Of a stretch of DNA of 64,000 nt, positions 18,533 through 27,884 are shown one piece after another; the stretch's first letter is position 1; the number at the start of each line of letters is the position of its first letter. The notes beneath the pieces are model-generated. The model did no database searches. It had not been told where the DNA came from and saw only the letters and a list, made by a program, of their open reading frames with translations. The DNA is from Dolichospermum sp. LEGE 00240 (GTDB taxonomy: Bacteria > Cyanobacteriota > Cyanobacteriia > Cyanobacteriales > Nostocaceae). The stretch covers positions 22,705 through 86,704 of the forward strand of contig NZ_JADEVZ010000015.1 in the NCBI RefSeq assembly GCF_015207875.1. Direction: 5' to 3'. The position numbers and the translations under genes were made by a program.

Positions 18533-18597
18533 ATTTAAACCCACGCACCATCTGGGTTTTGCCTGTATAGACGCGGTTTCTAACTGCCCGGTTAACT
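18533..18597. repeat. Dispersed GCGTCTA/CACAGGC-type repeat, short copy
   Basis: Reverse complement of the first half of the longer repeat at 35806-35868: a paired AAACCCACGC...GGGTTT stem, then GCCTGTATAGACGCGGTTTCTAACTG. Intergenic between two Uma2 genes. Confidence 0.6.
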
Positions 18598-18629
18598 GTG
18601 ATTTAAATCATCTCCATATAAAAAATTGC

Positions 18630-19346
18630 TCAATCATCAAATTCAACGCCTAATTCTCGCAATTTTGCTGCTAATTTATCAGCCCGTTGTTTTTCCTGTT
18701 CAGCTTGTTCTTCTCCTGTTAACAAGAAATTACCTTCCAAATCCCACCACCTTAACCAAGGTAACTCGACATTTTTATATGTTCCTTGCCAAATTCCTAA
18801 TTCAACACCCATTTTTTCAATTACATAATGACCCCTGGCATTAGGTGGCATTAAGTGATATTGTCCTTCAATTAAATGATATAATTCTAAAGATGATTTC
18901 TTTTCTTCGTAAATACCATAAAAAGGGACTCTTATTGCTTTTTCATAAACCCAAAATTTTCCTTGATAGGGAGTTTCGTCCCTTTCTTCCCTACCATTAC
19001 CGGATACAAATTCAATGACAATTAGGGGAGCAACTAATTCTTGCCACATCACATAAGAACGGCGCATTTGACCATTTAAGGCAGGTGGCACATCAGGAAC
19101 ATAAAACCAATCTGGCGCTTCTGCACCTTTTTCTGGTGGTTCTGTAATCCGCCAATAAATACCGCTATCTTGTCCTATGCAAAATTGTTTATCTGGATGA
19201 ATTGTTTGTAATTTTGACCAGATAGATTCTGTTAAAAGAATACTTTGGGGATGTTCTTGAAAATTTTTCACGAAACTTCCATCTTCACAGGGTAATTGAG
19301 TATGATCTGGTAACTGTGTTGAAGGAGAAATTTTCAGGGTGTCCAT
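18630..19346 (-). CDS. Uma2-family nuclease-like protein (longer subtype)
   Basis: 238 aa. Subtype with LPCEDGSFVKNFQEHPQS near the N-terminus. Core blocks are APDWFYVPDVPPAL (PD region), LVAPLIVIEFVSGNGREERDE (E strand with G-x-G-x-E-E-R-D) and KFWVYEKAIRVPFYGIY. The C-terminal ~30 residues are a charged helix (GEEQAEQEKQRADKLAAKLRELG), typical for this subtype. It precedes the 17939-18481 Uma2 gene on the same strand. Nothing suggests damage. Confidence 0.88.
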   Translation of the reverse strand: MDTLKISPSTQLPDHTQLPCEDGSFVKNFQEHPQSILLTESIWSKLQTIHPDKQFCIGQDSGIYWRITEPPEKGAEAPDWFYVPDVPPALNGQMRRSYVMWQELVAPLIVIEFVSGNGREERDETPYQGKFWVYEKAIRVPFYGIYEEKKSSLELYHLIEGQYHLMPPNARGHYVIEKMGVELGIWQGTYKNVELPWLRWWDLEGNFLLTGEEQAEQEKQRADKLAAKLRELGVEFDD

Positions 19347-19423
19347 AGTTTTCCATTTTGGAAGAATATGTTAGCTTTCACTAAAATCGGATATGGAATT
19401 ATATCCATCTCAAATACATTATA

Positions 19424-19542
19424 AGTAGGTGAACACAATAAAACCAAACTGTGTAAAGAAACGTAAAATCGCCCAAACCCTCTTCACTCTTGCCTCTTGC
19501 CTTTTGCCTTGCCATAACGACAACTTTCAACTCCAACCTACT
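19424..19542. mobile_element. MITE-C copy 1 (119 bp, TA target duplication)
   Basis: Ends AGTAGGTG... and ...CCAACCTACT, flanked by TA (19422-19423 and 19543-19544). The sequence GAACACAATAAAACCAAACT inside is shared with the copy at 54400-54504. The copies differ by indels in the middle (CTCTTGCCT repeats). Confidence 0.72.
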
Positions 19543-19563
19543 TAAACAATTCTGATATCGCTC

Positions 19564-19956
19564 TTACTTTTCCCTCATTTTCTTCTTTACATCTGCCAAA
19601 ACAGCTTTATAATCCTCTCTATCTGGATGTAATTTTATTAACTTCTCAATTAGGGCAATCCCCCCCTGGTTATCCCCAGACCTTAACCGCATAATGGACA
19701 ATCTCTCAAGTGCCATTTGATTATTCGGTTCACGTTGTAAAACCAACTCATACCCCTTCATCTGTGTCTGTAAATCATTCCCAGCAGTTTGAACTACTGC
19801 TTGCTGAGGTTTTTCCCAAGACTGTTTGATGGCATTAACCCCGCCGAACAATATTGAACCGCCAAATGAAATAAGTCCAATATATGTAACAATTCTTTTC
19901 TTTCGCTCAATCTGCTTACCGCGCCGAACCAAGTAATCATCACTAGAGTTAGTCAT
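19564..19956 (-). CDS. Small membrane-anchored TPR-like protein
   Basis: 130 aa. A basic start (RRGKQIERKKR) precedes one membrane segment (about 22-42, IVTYIGLISFGGSILFGGVNA). The rest is two TPR-like helical pairs: GYELVLQREPNNQMALERLS and GIALIEKLIKLHPDREDYKAVL. Known as a conserved hypothetical in filamentous cyanobacteria; no specific role. It stands alone, 600 bp from its nearest upstream gene. Confidence 0.7.
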   Translation of the reverse strand: MTNSSDDYLVRRGKQIERKKRIVTYIGLISFGGSILFGGVNAIKQSWEKPQQAVVQTAGNDLQTQMKGYELVLQREPNNQMALERLSIMRLRSGDNQGGIALIEKLIKLHPDREDYKAVLADVKKKMREK

Positions 19957-20743
19957 CTGTCAAAAATTGCTGTTGTCTTAATAGCAGCATTACCCCTACT
20001 ATGATTAGATTACCCATAAGTAGCAAAAAAATATCACCTGCTCTTCTAAGAGGGTGTTTGAAAAGTTTCCAGCCATTAGAAATCGCTACTACACAAACAA
20101 AGTCCACCTGCATGGACTATACTGAAAACGGTTTATAGTTTAACCAAATATAGAACCCCTCTCCAAACCTCTCCCCGCAACGGGGAGAGGCTTTGAACTT
20201 GTTTTTCATATCATAAAAAAGTCTAGATTTTAGCCGTTTTGAGTATACTTGCTGGTTGAATGTGCGATTGTCATGAACAAACGAGTTTAAATGCAGTTAT
20301 TTTAGCCAACTCTCCTTTCTACGAACAATGCCAAAATTTTCACAATCCGACCACTGTTAACCACATTTATGAAGATAAAATAAATTTTTTGCCCTGATTT
20401 TATATCAAAATATATTGTATTAAAACTTTTATCTATATAAAAAACTTATCATCGAGTCAATTAATTTGACATTGCTACACACTTCATGATATCTGAGTTT
20501 ATTTGGGACTGCTAACAAAAATCGCAACATCAATGGTCTATGGTTTGGATTTAGTCCCCAAAATGCTGGTAATATCACTCTCCTCAGTAAACAAACCCCA
20601 GAAAGTTAATTAATAGCTACTCATTAACCGATCAACCTGTGTCATCGTAACTGGATATCTACTATTGTTGATATAGATATCCAAAATTTTAGCCTGTGCT
20701 AAAATCAGCATACCGGCACGACGCAGGTGATGGGAAAAATGCC
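19957..20743. other. Intergenic region upstream of clpC with dispersed repeats
   Basis: About 790 bp between divergently oriented genes, without a credible coding sequence. It holds a short copy of the AGTCC(N)GGACT repeat (about 20088-20125) and the CTCTCCCC palindrome (20155-20193). The remainder is AT-rich and should contain the clpC promoter and leader. In cyanobacteria clpC leaders are long, but no specific site is recognisable here. Confidence 0.4.
20155..20193. repeat. CTCTCCCC-GCAAC-GGGGAGAG palindromic repeat, copy 2
   Basis: Same 39-bp block as at 17762-17800, in the same orientation, here in non-coding DNA before clpC. Confidence 0.75.
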
Positions 20744-23215
20744 ATGTTTGAACGCTTCACAGAAAAAGCCATTAAGGTAATCATGCTGGCCCAAGAAGAG
20801 GCCCGCCGTTTAGGTCACAACTTTGTCGGAACTGAGCAAATCCTCTTGGGTTTGATTGGTGAAGGCACAGGAGTAGCCGCCAAGGTGCTGAAATCAATGG
20901 GAGTTAATCTCAAAGATGCTCGCATTGAAGTTGAAAAAATCATAGGACGGGGTTCTGGCTTTGTCGCCGTAGAAATTCCGTTTACGCCACGAGCAAAACG
21001 GGTTTTAGAACTATCCTTGGAAGAAGCACGCCAATTGGGGCATAACTACATTGGTACCGAGCATCTGCTGTTGGGACTGATCCGCGAAGGGGAAGGTGTC
21101 GCAGCCAGGGTGCTAGAAAACCTCGGTGTAGATTTGACCAAGGTGAGAACCCAAGTGATTCGGATGTTGGGAGAAACGGCGGAAGTTACGCCGGGTGGCC
21201 CCTCTGGTCGCACTAAAACCCCAACTCTCGATGAGTTTGGATCAAACCTGACCCAAATGGCCATAGATAACAAGCTTGATCCTGTGGTGGGACGCGCCAA
21301 GGAAATTGAGCGGGTTATCCAAATTTTGGGTCGCCGGACGAAAAACAATCCCGTGTTGATTGGTGAACCAGGTGTTGGTAAAACCGCCATCGCTGAAGGT
21401 TTAGCTTCACGCATCGCTAGTAAGGATATCCCCGATATCTTGGAAGATAAGCGTGTGGTGACACTCGATATTGGTTTGCTCGTAGCGGGAACTAAATATC
21501 GCGGTGAATTTGAAGAACGTCTCAAAAAAATTATGGATGAAATCCGCTCTGCGGGTAATGTCATCCTGGTAATTGACGAAGTTCACACCTTAATTGGTGC
21601 GGGTGCAGCCGAAGGGGCGATTGATGCAGCGAATATCCTCAAGCCAGCTTTGGCGCGGGGTGAGTTGCAATGTATCGGTGCGACGACTTTGGATGAGTAC
21701 CGTAAACACATTGAACGGGATGCAGCGTTGGAAAGACGCTTTCAGCCTGTAATGGTGGGTGAACCGACCGTTGATGAAACAATAGAAATTTTATATGGTT
21801 TGCGCGATCGCTATGAAGCACACCACAAGCTGAAGATATCCGATGAAGCATTGGTAGCGGCGGCGAAATTGTCTGATCGTTATATTAGCGATCGCTTTTT
21901 GCCAGATAAAGCCATTGACTTGATGGATGAAGCGGGTTCACGGGTGCGCTTGATTAACTCCCAACTGCCCCCAGCAGCCAAGGAATTAGACAAGGAACTA
22001 CGGCAAATCTTAAAAGAAAAAGATGATGCAGTCCGTTCCCAGGACTTTGATCGGGCGGGAGAATTGCGCGATCGGGAAATGGAAATCAAAGCCGAAATCC
22101 GCACCATTGCTCAAACCAAGAGTAACAGCGCTAGTGGTGACGGCGTTGAACCTGTAGTTACAGAAGAAGACATTGCTCACATTGTCGCTTCTTGGACAGG
22201 TGTACCGGTGAACAAACTTACCGAATCTGAGTCCGAGAAGTTGCTGCACATGGAGGACACCTTACATCAGCGCCTCATCGGTCAAGAAGACGCTGTGAAG
22301 GCTGTTTCTAGAGCCATCCGTCGCGCTCGTGTTGGGTTAAAAAATCCGAATCGGCCGATCGCGAGTTTTGTCTTCTCAGGTCCTACTGGGGTAGGTAAAA
22401 CTGAATTGGCGAAATCCTTGGCTTCCTACTTCTTCGGTTCGGAAGAAGCCATGATTCGCTTAGATATGTCCGAATACATGGAGCGTCACACCGTCAGTAA
22501 ATTGATCGGTTCACCTCCTGGTTATGTCGGTTACAACGAAGGTGGTCAATTAACAGAAGCTGTCCGTCGTCGTCCCTACACTGTGGTGCTATTCGACGAA
22601 ATCGAAAAAGCCCACCCCGATGTGTTCAATATGCTCCTGCAAATTTTGGAAGATGGGCGTTTAACTGACGCGAAAGGTCGTACGGTGGACTTTAAGAACA
22701 CCTTGCTGATTTTGACTTCCAACATTGGTTCTAAGGTCATTGAAAAAGGTGGTAGCGGTATAGGTTTCGATTTTGCTGAAGATGCTAACGAATCTCAATA
22801 CAACCGGATTCGTTCTTTGGTGAATGAGGAACTGAAGAATTACTTCCGTCCTGAGTTCCTGAACCGGTTAGATGAAATTATCGTCTTCCGTCAGTTGAAC
22901 AAGATCGAAGTTACCCAAATTGCGGAAATCATGCTCAAGGAAGTGTTTGGTCGCTTGACGGAAAAAGGCATTGTCTTAGAAGTCACAGACCGCTTCAAGG
23001 ATCGCTTGATCACTGAGGGTTACAGTCCTAGCTACGGTGCAAGGCCATTACGTCGGGCAATTATGCGCTTGTTGGAAGATAGTTTGGCGGAAGAAATTCT
23101 GTCTGGACGCATCAAAGACGGCGATACTGCTCTTGTTGACGTTGATGAAAATGGCATTGTTCAAGTTAGTTCTCAACAAACACGGGAGTTGTTAACCCAA
23201 GGTGTTGAGTCTTAG
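20744..23215 (+). CDS. clpC: ClpC (HSP100) ATPase of the Clp protease
   Basis: 823 aa from ATG 20744 ([12 protein letters not shown]), the universal ClpC start; the frame is open 16 codons further but without homology. The N-domain has two repeats (about 1-145; [30 protein letters not shown]). NBD1 has Walker A GEPGVGKT and Walker [15 protein letters not shown]-like middle ([21 protein letters not shown]) follows, then NBD2 with [12 protein letters not shown] and [16 protein letters not shown]. The chaperone unfolds substrates for ClpP-type proteases and is essential in cyanobacteria, where it handles misfolded and photosynthetic proteins. Length equals other cyanobacterial ClpC. Confidence 0.98.
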   Translation: MFERFTEKAIKVIMLAQEEARRLGHNFVGTEQILLGLIGEGTGVAAKVLKSMGVNLKDARIEVEKIIGRGSGFVAVEIPFTPRAKRVLELSLEEARQLGHNYIGTEHLLLGLIREGEGVAARVLENLGVDLTKVRTQVIRMLGETAEVTPGGPSGRTKTPTLDEFGSNLTQMAIDNKLDPVVGRAKEIERVIQILGRRTKNNPVLIGEPGVGKTAIAEGLASRIASKDIPDILEDKRVVTLDIGLLVAGTKYRGEFEERLKKIMDEIRSAGNVILVIDEVHTLIGAGAAEGAIDAANILKPALARGELQCIGATTLDEYRKHIERDAALERRFQPVMVGEPTVDETIEILYGLRDRYEAHHKLKISDEALVAAAKLSDRYISDRFLPDKAIDLMDEAGSRVRLINSQLPPAAKELDKELRQILKEKDDAVRSQDFDRAGELRDREMEIKAEIRTIAQTKSNSASGDGVEPVVTEEDIAHIVASWTGVPVNKLTESESEKLLHMEDTLHQRLIGQEDAVKAVSRAIRRARVGLKNPNRPIASFVFSGPTGVGKTELAKSLASYFFGSEEAMIRLDMSEYMERHTVSKLIGSPPGYVGYNEGGQLTEAVRRRPYTVVLFDEIEKAHPDVFNMLLQILEDGRLTDAKGRTVDFKNTLLILTSNIGSKVIEKGGSGIGFDFAEDANESQYNRIRSLVNEELKNYFRPEFLNRLDEIIVFRQLNKIEVTQIAEIMLKEVFGRLTEKGIVLEVTDRFKDRLITEGYSPSYGARPLRRAIMRLLEDSLAEEILSGRIKDGDTALVDVDENGIVQVSSQQTRELLTQGVES

Positions 23216-23238
23216 TTAGGTTTTTTAATTGTTAATTG

Positions 23239-23273
23239 AACGGTGGAGGATTTCAGTTCTCTACCGTTTTTTT
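23239..23273 (+). terminator. Rho-independent terminator of clpC
   Basis: AACGGTGGAG pairs with CTCTACCGTT (one G-T wobble) around a 10-nt loop, followed by a run of T, 23 bp after the clpC stop. A well-formed intrinsic terminator. Confidence 0.85.
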
Positions 23274-23440
23274 GTTTTTTTCTCACGCAGAGGCGCAGAG
23301 TCGCAGAGAGGAGAAGGGAAAAGATCAAAGTCCAGAATAAACTGAGTAATGATATAGTCTCAGATTTGTATAATAAATTTTCGCGTTTTCAGATCAAGAT
23401 TTATAATATAAATGTACTACACTGCTTATTAAGGATAATT

Positions 23441-23998
23441 ATGCCTATCCAGTTTCGGTTTCACCCAGAAAAAGCTGTAGAAGCCGCAGCTATACTTATG
23501 AAGCTGCATGGTAAGCCTATCAAATATTTAGGTTTGCTAAAAATGCTCTATATAGCTGATCGTATTGCATTAGAAAGAATAGAACAGCCAATTACAGGTG
23601 ATCACTATGTATCAATGAAATATGGTCCTGTTCTTAGTGGTGTTTATGATCTAATTAAAGGTAAACCTATTGATGATGCTCTACCTCTGTGGTCTGAGTA
23701 CATTTCTCCTGGTGATAAAAACTTTGTTTACTTAGTCAAAGATCCAGGAAATGATGAACTATGCGAAGAAGAAGAGGAGATTCTTCAAGAGGTATATCAA
23801 AGCTTTGGACATCTTGATCCATTTCATGTTGCTGAATGGACTCATGATTTACCAGAGTGGAAAGATCCTCATGGTTCTGCTATTCCCATTTCAGTAGAAG
23901 ATATTCTGAAAAATGTTGGTAAAAGTCAGGAAGAAATTGAGGAAATTAGACAAATAGCACTCAGGGAAGCATATTTAGATGAGGTGCTAAGTGTCTAG
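23441..23998 (+). CDS. Panacea-domain (SocA-like, DUF4065) protein, probable antitoxin
   Basis: 185 aa from ATG 23441 with AAGGA 6 nt upstream; the longer open frame from 23243 runs through repeat DNA and is not used. Panacea signature: IKYLGLLKMLYIADRIALERIEQPITGDHYV, then MKYGPVLSGVYDLIKG, and a C-terminal helical part with LPEWKDPHGSAIPIS. Panacea domains act as the neutralising half of many toxin-antitoxin systems with varied toxin partners. The next frame overlaps its last 8 nt (GTG 23991), as expected of a two-gene system, and that partner is frameshifted. It marks the left end of the conflict island. Confidence 0.85.
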   Translation: MPIQFRFHPEKAVEAAAILMKLHGKPIKYLGLLKMLYIADRIALERIEQPITGDHYVSMKYGPVLSGVYDLIKGKPIDDALPLWSEYISPGDKNFVYLVKDPGNDELCEEEEEILQEVYQSFGHLDPFHVAEWTHDLPEWKDPHGSAIPISVEDILKNVGKSQEEIEEIRQIALREAYLDEVLSV

Positions 23999-24382
23999 TA
24001 TTTCTATTAACATAGGAGATGTATTTTTAATTGATACACCTCCTAATGGACAACATTTTTACGTCGCAATTGCAAAAACTTCTGGTAATAAATATTTATT
24101 TGTTAATTTAACAGACAAGAAAAATAACTCTGAAAGAGTTTGTGTTTTAGTACCAGACCGAGTTTACCAAGTTTTATTAAAAAGGAATCTATTATAGCTT
24201 ACTATTTTGCTCGTGAAATGGATGCAAATGATCTTGCTATTTGTATAACTTCTGGTAGTCCTATACCCAAAGATTGTTTATCTGCTGATATTGTATCACA
24301 AATTCAACAGGGAGGATTGATTTCTAAGAAGTTGAAGAATAAATATAAAACTGCATTGAAGAATTTCTTAGGAATTGGTTAA
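23991..24382 (+). pseudogene. Frameshifted partner of the Panacea protein
   Basis: GTG start 23991 overlaps the Panacea stop. Frame 1 reads SISINIGDVFLIDTPPNGQHFYVAIAK and so on to CVLVPD, then runs to a stop at 24197. A second frame, open over 24140-24382, supplies PSFIKKESIIAYYFAREMD, a middle CITSGSPIPKDCLSADI and the C-terminus LKNKYKTALKNFLGIG. The two join around 24150-24165, consistent with loss of one base or gain of two. Joined, the protein is about 130 aa. The N-terminal GDVFLIDTPPNGQHFYVAI is reminiscent of PemK-like barrels but I cannot assign it. Probable toxin or effector, now inactive unless a recoding event restores it. Confidence 0.65.
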
Positions 24383-24460
24383 ATTAAACTTAGTAATGGG
24401 AAAGGTTTACTTGAAAATCAAGAATAATTGGTAATTGATCAAAATGAGGTAAGGTGAATT

Positions 24461-24778
24461 ATGAGTAATACAAAATCTGTGCGTCGTCGTCAACCAGGGA
24501 GAATTTTTCCAGAATTTACAATACCACTGGAAGAATTACCTAGAAGAGAAGCAGAAAGAAATGCGCGTGGAGAAAAAGCGCATGTTGTTTTTAATCGAGT
24601 TCGTCCTGAATTAATAAATGATCATTACAATTGGTTTATGGTAATTGAACACCAATAGTGGTGATTATTTTATTGATGTTGATGACAGTATTACTGAAAA
24701 AAAGCGCGAAAAAAATATCCTACAGGTTGGTTAGTGACTTTTAGAATTAATGAAACTGGTGTTTGTGGCAGAATATGA
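24461..24778 (+). pseudogene. Small cyanobacterial hypothetical gene with two frameshifts
   Basis: Frame 1 (24461-24658) gives MSNTKSVRRRQPGRIF..., with FNRVRPELINDHYNWFMVIEH near its end. Frame 2 continues SGDYFIDVDDSITEKKREKN, and frame 3 ends FRINETGVCGRI at TGA 24776-24778. Together they follow the pattern YNWxxAIE-x-SGDYFID...FRINETGxxGxI of a widespread small protein. The shifts lie near 24650 and in an A-tract near 24708-24715. Function unknown. Confidence 0.6.
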
Positions 24779-24845
24779 TATACTGGTAACGGCTAATGAT
24801 AATTAACCTGGAACTAGATTATTAATAACATAAGGAATAACTAAT

Positions 24846-26042
24846 ATGATTGCAAATAGTGAATTAATTTTAGGCGAAACTTTTACTTTTCTAGATAATT
24901 TAGATACAAATCATGAATCAGCATCAGATGAAGAAATTAATGAAAAATATAAAAAGGGTGAAATTAGAATTGTTACGGAACAAGCTCGTTATCCGTTAGA
25001 TAGTATACCGAAAATGCTTGAGAGTAAAAAATATATTCTTGATCCTGAATATCAACGTAGAAAAAGATGGGATAACGTTCGTAAATCTAGGTTGATAGAA
25101 TCATTCATTATGAATGTACCAATCCCACCTATCTTTTTATATGAAATAGAATATTCTCTCTATGAAGTAATGGATGGACAACAAAGATTAACTGCTATTG
25201 ATGATTTTTATCAAGGTAATTTTCAACTGGAAGGACTACAGTATTGGAGAGAACTAAATGGTAGAAAATATGAAACCTTACCAGAGCAAGTGAGAAGAGG
25301 TATAGATAGACGCTATTTATCATCTGTTGTTTTATTACAAGAAACAGCTAAAAGTCAAGAAGAAGCTGAAGAACTTAAACGAATAGTTTTTGAAAGACTC
25401 AACAGTGGTGGAGAAAAGTTAACTCACCAAGAAACAAGAAATGCGTTACAAAATGGAAAATTTAACCAATTATGTATAAAACTTTCTCAAAATGAATATT
25501 TCCGGAAAATGTGGAATTTCCCTTTAGAATGTGAAGGAGAAGAAAAATTACTAGAAAATGAATCTTATAAAAAGATGGAAGATGTAGAATTAGTCTTACG
25601 CTTCTTTGCTTATCGTCATATAGATAAATTAAAATCTACAGGAGTTGATAAATTTTTAGATGAATATTTAAAACAAGCAAATAGCTATTCTGATCAAACA
25701 ATGAAAAACCTGGAAAGTCTATTTAATGAGACTATTGACATAATTTATCATATATTAGGAAATCAAGCTTTTATTCCACCAAAAGGAGAGCGGAATAGAA
25801 AAATTCCTTTAAAAATAGTTTATGACTCAATGATGCAAGTGTTTGCTAAAAAAATTTCCTTCAAGAATCAATTACTAAAACATAAGAACGCGATAAAGAA
25901 TGAGATGTATTCTGATGAAAAAATGTTACGTGTAGAAGAAGAAAATAATCGTTTTCTTTTTGAGGGTAGGTATGCTACCAAAAAAGCCTTGGAAACAAGA
26001 ATTGAATATTTTGATAACTTTCTACAAAAGTATATTAAATAA
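24846..26042 (+). CDS. DUF262 (GmrS-like/ParB-fold) protein
   Basis: 398 aa. DUF262 core: ILDPEYQRRKRWD (about 64-76), then YEVMDGQQRLTAIDDFY with the DGQQR motif at 110-114, and ERLNSGGEKLTHQETRNAL (about 182-201), all conserved in the nuclease/NTPase half of GmrSD-type enzymes. The C-terminal half is helical and charged, and the HNH of the GmrD half is absent. The next gene (16 bp gap) is a HEPN protein, so the pair may be a two-component defence or abortive-infection system. It lies in a toxin-antitoxin island. Intact. Family certain, the role in defence inferred. Confidence 0.87.
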   Translation: MIANSELILGETFTFLDNLDTNHESASDEEINEKYKKGEIRIVTEQARYPLDSIPKMLESKKYILDPEYQRRKRWDNVRKSRLIESFIMNVPIPPIFLYEIEYSLYEVMDGQQRLTAIDDFYQGNFQLEGLQYWRELNGRKYETLPEQVRRGIDRRYLSSVVLLQETAKSQEEAEELKRIVFERLNSGGEKLTHQETRNALQNGKFNQLCIKLSQNEYFRKMWNFPLECEGEEKLLENESYKKMEDVELVLRFFAYRHIDKLKSTGVDKFLDEYLKQANSYSDQTMKNLESLFNETIDIIYHILGNQAFIPPKGERNRKIPLKIVYDSMMQVFAKKISFKNQLLKHKNAIKNEMYSDEKMLRVEEENNRFLFEGRYATKKALETRIEYFDNFLQKYIK

Positions 26043-26057
26043 ACTTTGGTAGAAATT

Positions 26058-27122
26058 ATGAATATAGAATCATTAGAAAACTTTAAAAGAGAACTCAATC
26101 AAATTAGAGAATATTTGAAACATATTCAATATGTAAATGATGTAGCTGCTTATCATATTCAAGATAATGATAATGAGCAAATCAAAAATTTACTTAATAC
26201 TCTAAATAGTCACTATAGGGGTTTTAGAACAGATAAGCGAATATTTGAATATAAAGCATCTATTATCTCACTATATGGACTGCTAGAAAAATATGTAGAA
26301 ATATGGATTAAAGAGTATCTTGATTTTCTATCGACTGTCATACCTGAATATACACAAATACACGAAAAAATCAGAGACAATCATTTTGAACTTTCTTTAA
26401 AATTGATAAATACTATTACCAGTAGGGAAAGTGCCAAATATCAGCATCTTACAAAAGAGGAAGTGCTAAAGAAACTTAATGATTGTATAGTCAATCCTAC
26501 CAAATATCAAATTAATACAGATGCTTTTGTTCTTTTGTCAGGTAATTTAAAACATAATAAAATTGTAGAGTTATTCAACAAGTTAAATTTGGATTTGAAT
26601 GAGGAATTGTTAAAAAATGAAGAACTTAAAAATGAAATTGGTTTAAACCAAAATACTATTTCTAGAATAGAAAAGGATATTTTGTATAATAAAATAAATG
26701 ACTTGGTTGAAAGAAGAAACCAAATTGCTCACGGTTCAGAAGAAGTAGATGATATCCTTAGCATATCTGAATTAGAACCTTATATTCAATTTTTAGAGAA
26801 ATATTGTCAAGCTATTTTTCAGACATTATTTGAACAAGTTATTAAAGAAGAATCCAGACATACTTTTCAGAAAGTAGAAAATGTAATTAAAATTTTTGGC
26901 AATAAAGTATTGGCGTTTGAACTTGAAAATTATACGATAAAAGTTGGAGATATGTTAATTATCCAAGCAAAAGAAGGTAGGTTTTATAAAAAACCTATTT
27001 TAACAATTCAATTAGATAATACCGAATATCCTGAACTTATAGTTACAGAAAAAACAAAGATTGCTGCAAGTGTAGATCATAAAATAAAAGATAATCACAC
27101 ATTTTACATAGTGAAAAAATAA
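26058..27122 (+). CDS. HEPN-domain protein of the MAE_28990/MAE_18760 type (probable RNase)
   Basis: 354 aa from ATG 26058 (a TTG at 26046 would add 4 residues). Residues about 60-235 are the HEPN helical region: IISLYGLLEKYVEIWIKEY, then a long charged middle, then NDLVERRNQIAHGSEE with the catalytic R-x4-H (R220, H225), the RNase signature of HEPN toxins. A C-terminal part (about 265-354) is beta-rich (VLAFELENYTIKVGDMLIIQA...) and may sense a ligand or partner. Paired with the DUF262 gene 15 bp upstream. An 82-bp tandem repeat array starts 5 bp after its stop. HEPN call is good; target RNA and trigger unknown. Confidence 0.83.
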   Translation: MNIESLENFKRELNQIREYLKHIQYVNDVAAYHIQDNDNEQIKNLLNTLNSHYRGFRTDKRIFEYKASIISLYGLLEKYVEIWIKEYLDFLSTVIPEYTQIHEKIRDNHFELSLKLINTITSRESAKYQHLTKEEVLKKLNDCIVNPTKYQINTDAFVLLSGNLKHNKIVELFNKLNLDLNEELLKNEELKNEIGLNQNTISRIEKDILYNKINDLVERRNQIAHGSEEVDDILSISELEPYIQFLEKYCQAIFQTLFEQVIKEESRHTFQKVENVIKIFGNKVLAFELENYTIKVGDMLIIQAKEGRFYKKPILTIQLDNTEYPELIVTEKTKIAASVDHKIKDNHTFYIVKK

Positions 27123-27126
27123 TGAA

Positions 27127-27560
27127 ATCGCTCTTAGTTAGACTATGGTGGAGATGTGCGATTGTGCGGAACTCAGTGCCAAAGGCGATAGCGAAGCGCT
27201 CCGCAGGAATCGCTCTTAGTTAGACTATGGTGGAGAGATGCAATTGTGTGGAACTCAGTACCAAAGGCGATCGCAAAGCACCCCGCAGGAATCGCTCTTA
27301 GTTAGATGATGGTGGAGATGTTCAATTGTGCGGAACTTAGTACCAAAGGCGATAGCGAAGCGCTCCGCAGGAATCGCTCTTAGTTAGACTATGGTGGAGA
27401 GATGCAATTGTGTGGAACTCAGTACCAAAGGCGATCGCAAAGCACCCCGCAGGAATCGCTCTTTGTTAGACTATGGTGGAGATGTGCGATTGTGTGGGGC
27501 GCAGTACCAAAGGCGATAGCGAAGCGCTCCGCAGGAATCGCAAAGCACCCCGCAGGAATC
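27127..27560. repeat. 82-bp tandem array, five units plus a partial
   Basis: Units start (ATCGCTCT) at 27127, 27209, 27291, 27373 and 27455, exactly 82 bp apart, with a truncated sixth from 27537. Two subtypes alternate: A ends GGCGATAGCGAAGCGCTCCG, B has GGCGATCGCAAAGCACCCCG. Unit order is A-B-A-B-A, so the array also has a 164-bp period. Each unit carries a HIP1 site or a one-base variant. Solo copies lie at 28243-28352 and 29977-30110. Confidence 0.92.
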
Positions 27561-27611
27561 TCAAATATTTGATCAAGTATAATAAACTAATCACGAAAAA
27601 GGATTAACAAA

Positions 27612-27884
27612 ATGCAAGCTATTCTCCTCAGCAGCAAAGAAGTCGCAAAACGTGCCAAAGAATTATATAAAAATGGCATTCGTCAGCAAGTAGACACCGA
27701 AGAAAACATCGGTAAAATGATAATTATTGATATAGAAACAGGTGAATATGCAATTGATAAAACAGGCATAGAATCAGCGCATTATTTACGCAATAAAAAC
27801 CCATTAGCCAGACTATATGGACTTCGTATCGGCTACAAAGTTGCTGTTTCTTTCTGTGGTGACATGGAGCGTGATTATCAGTGA
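27612..27884 (+). CDS. 90-aa partner protein of a retropepsin-like pair, copy 1
   Basis: 90 aa, AAGGA upstream at about 27598-27602. Conserved blocks: EVAKRAKELYKNGIRQQVDT, NIGKMIIIDIETGEYAID and ARLYGLRIGYKVAVSF. Seen widely in cyanobacteria next to a small aspartic-protease-like gene; no known function. It resembles antitoxin-sized proteins. Its TGA (27882-27884) overlaps the GTG start of the protease. A second pair at 29344-29978 duplicates it together with the upstream 40 bp, including the AATAAACTAATCACGAAAAAGG leader portion. Confidence 0.7.
   Translation: MQAILLSSKEVAKRAKELYKNGIRQQVDTEENIGKMIIIDIETGEYAIDKTGIESAHYLRNKNPLARLYGLRIGYKVAVSFCGDMERDYQ

Noticed and set aside
21046..21564. Minus-strand ORF of 172 codons
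   Set aside because: Antisense shadow of the highly conserved clpC gene.
24846..26042. ParB partition protein
   Set aside because: The fold is related, but DGQQR and the overall layout are DUF262; no ParA or parS-like sites nearby.
27127..27560. CRISPR array
   Set aside because: The repeat unit is 82 bp with no unique spacers; every unit is almost the same throughout, and no cas genes are near.
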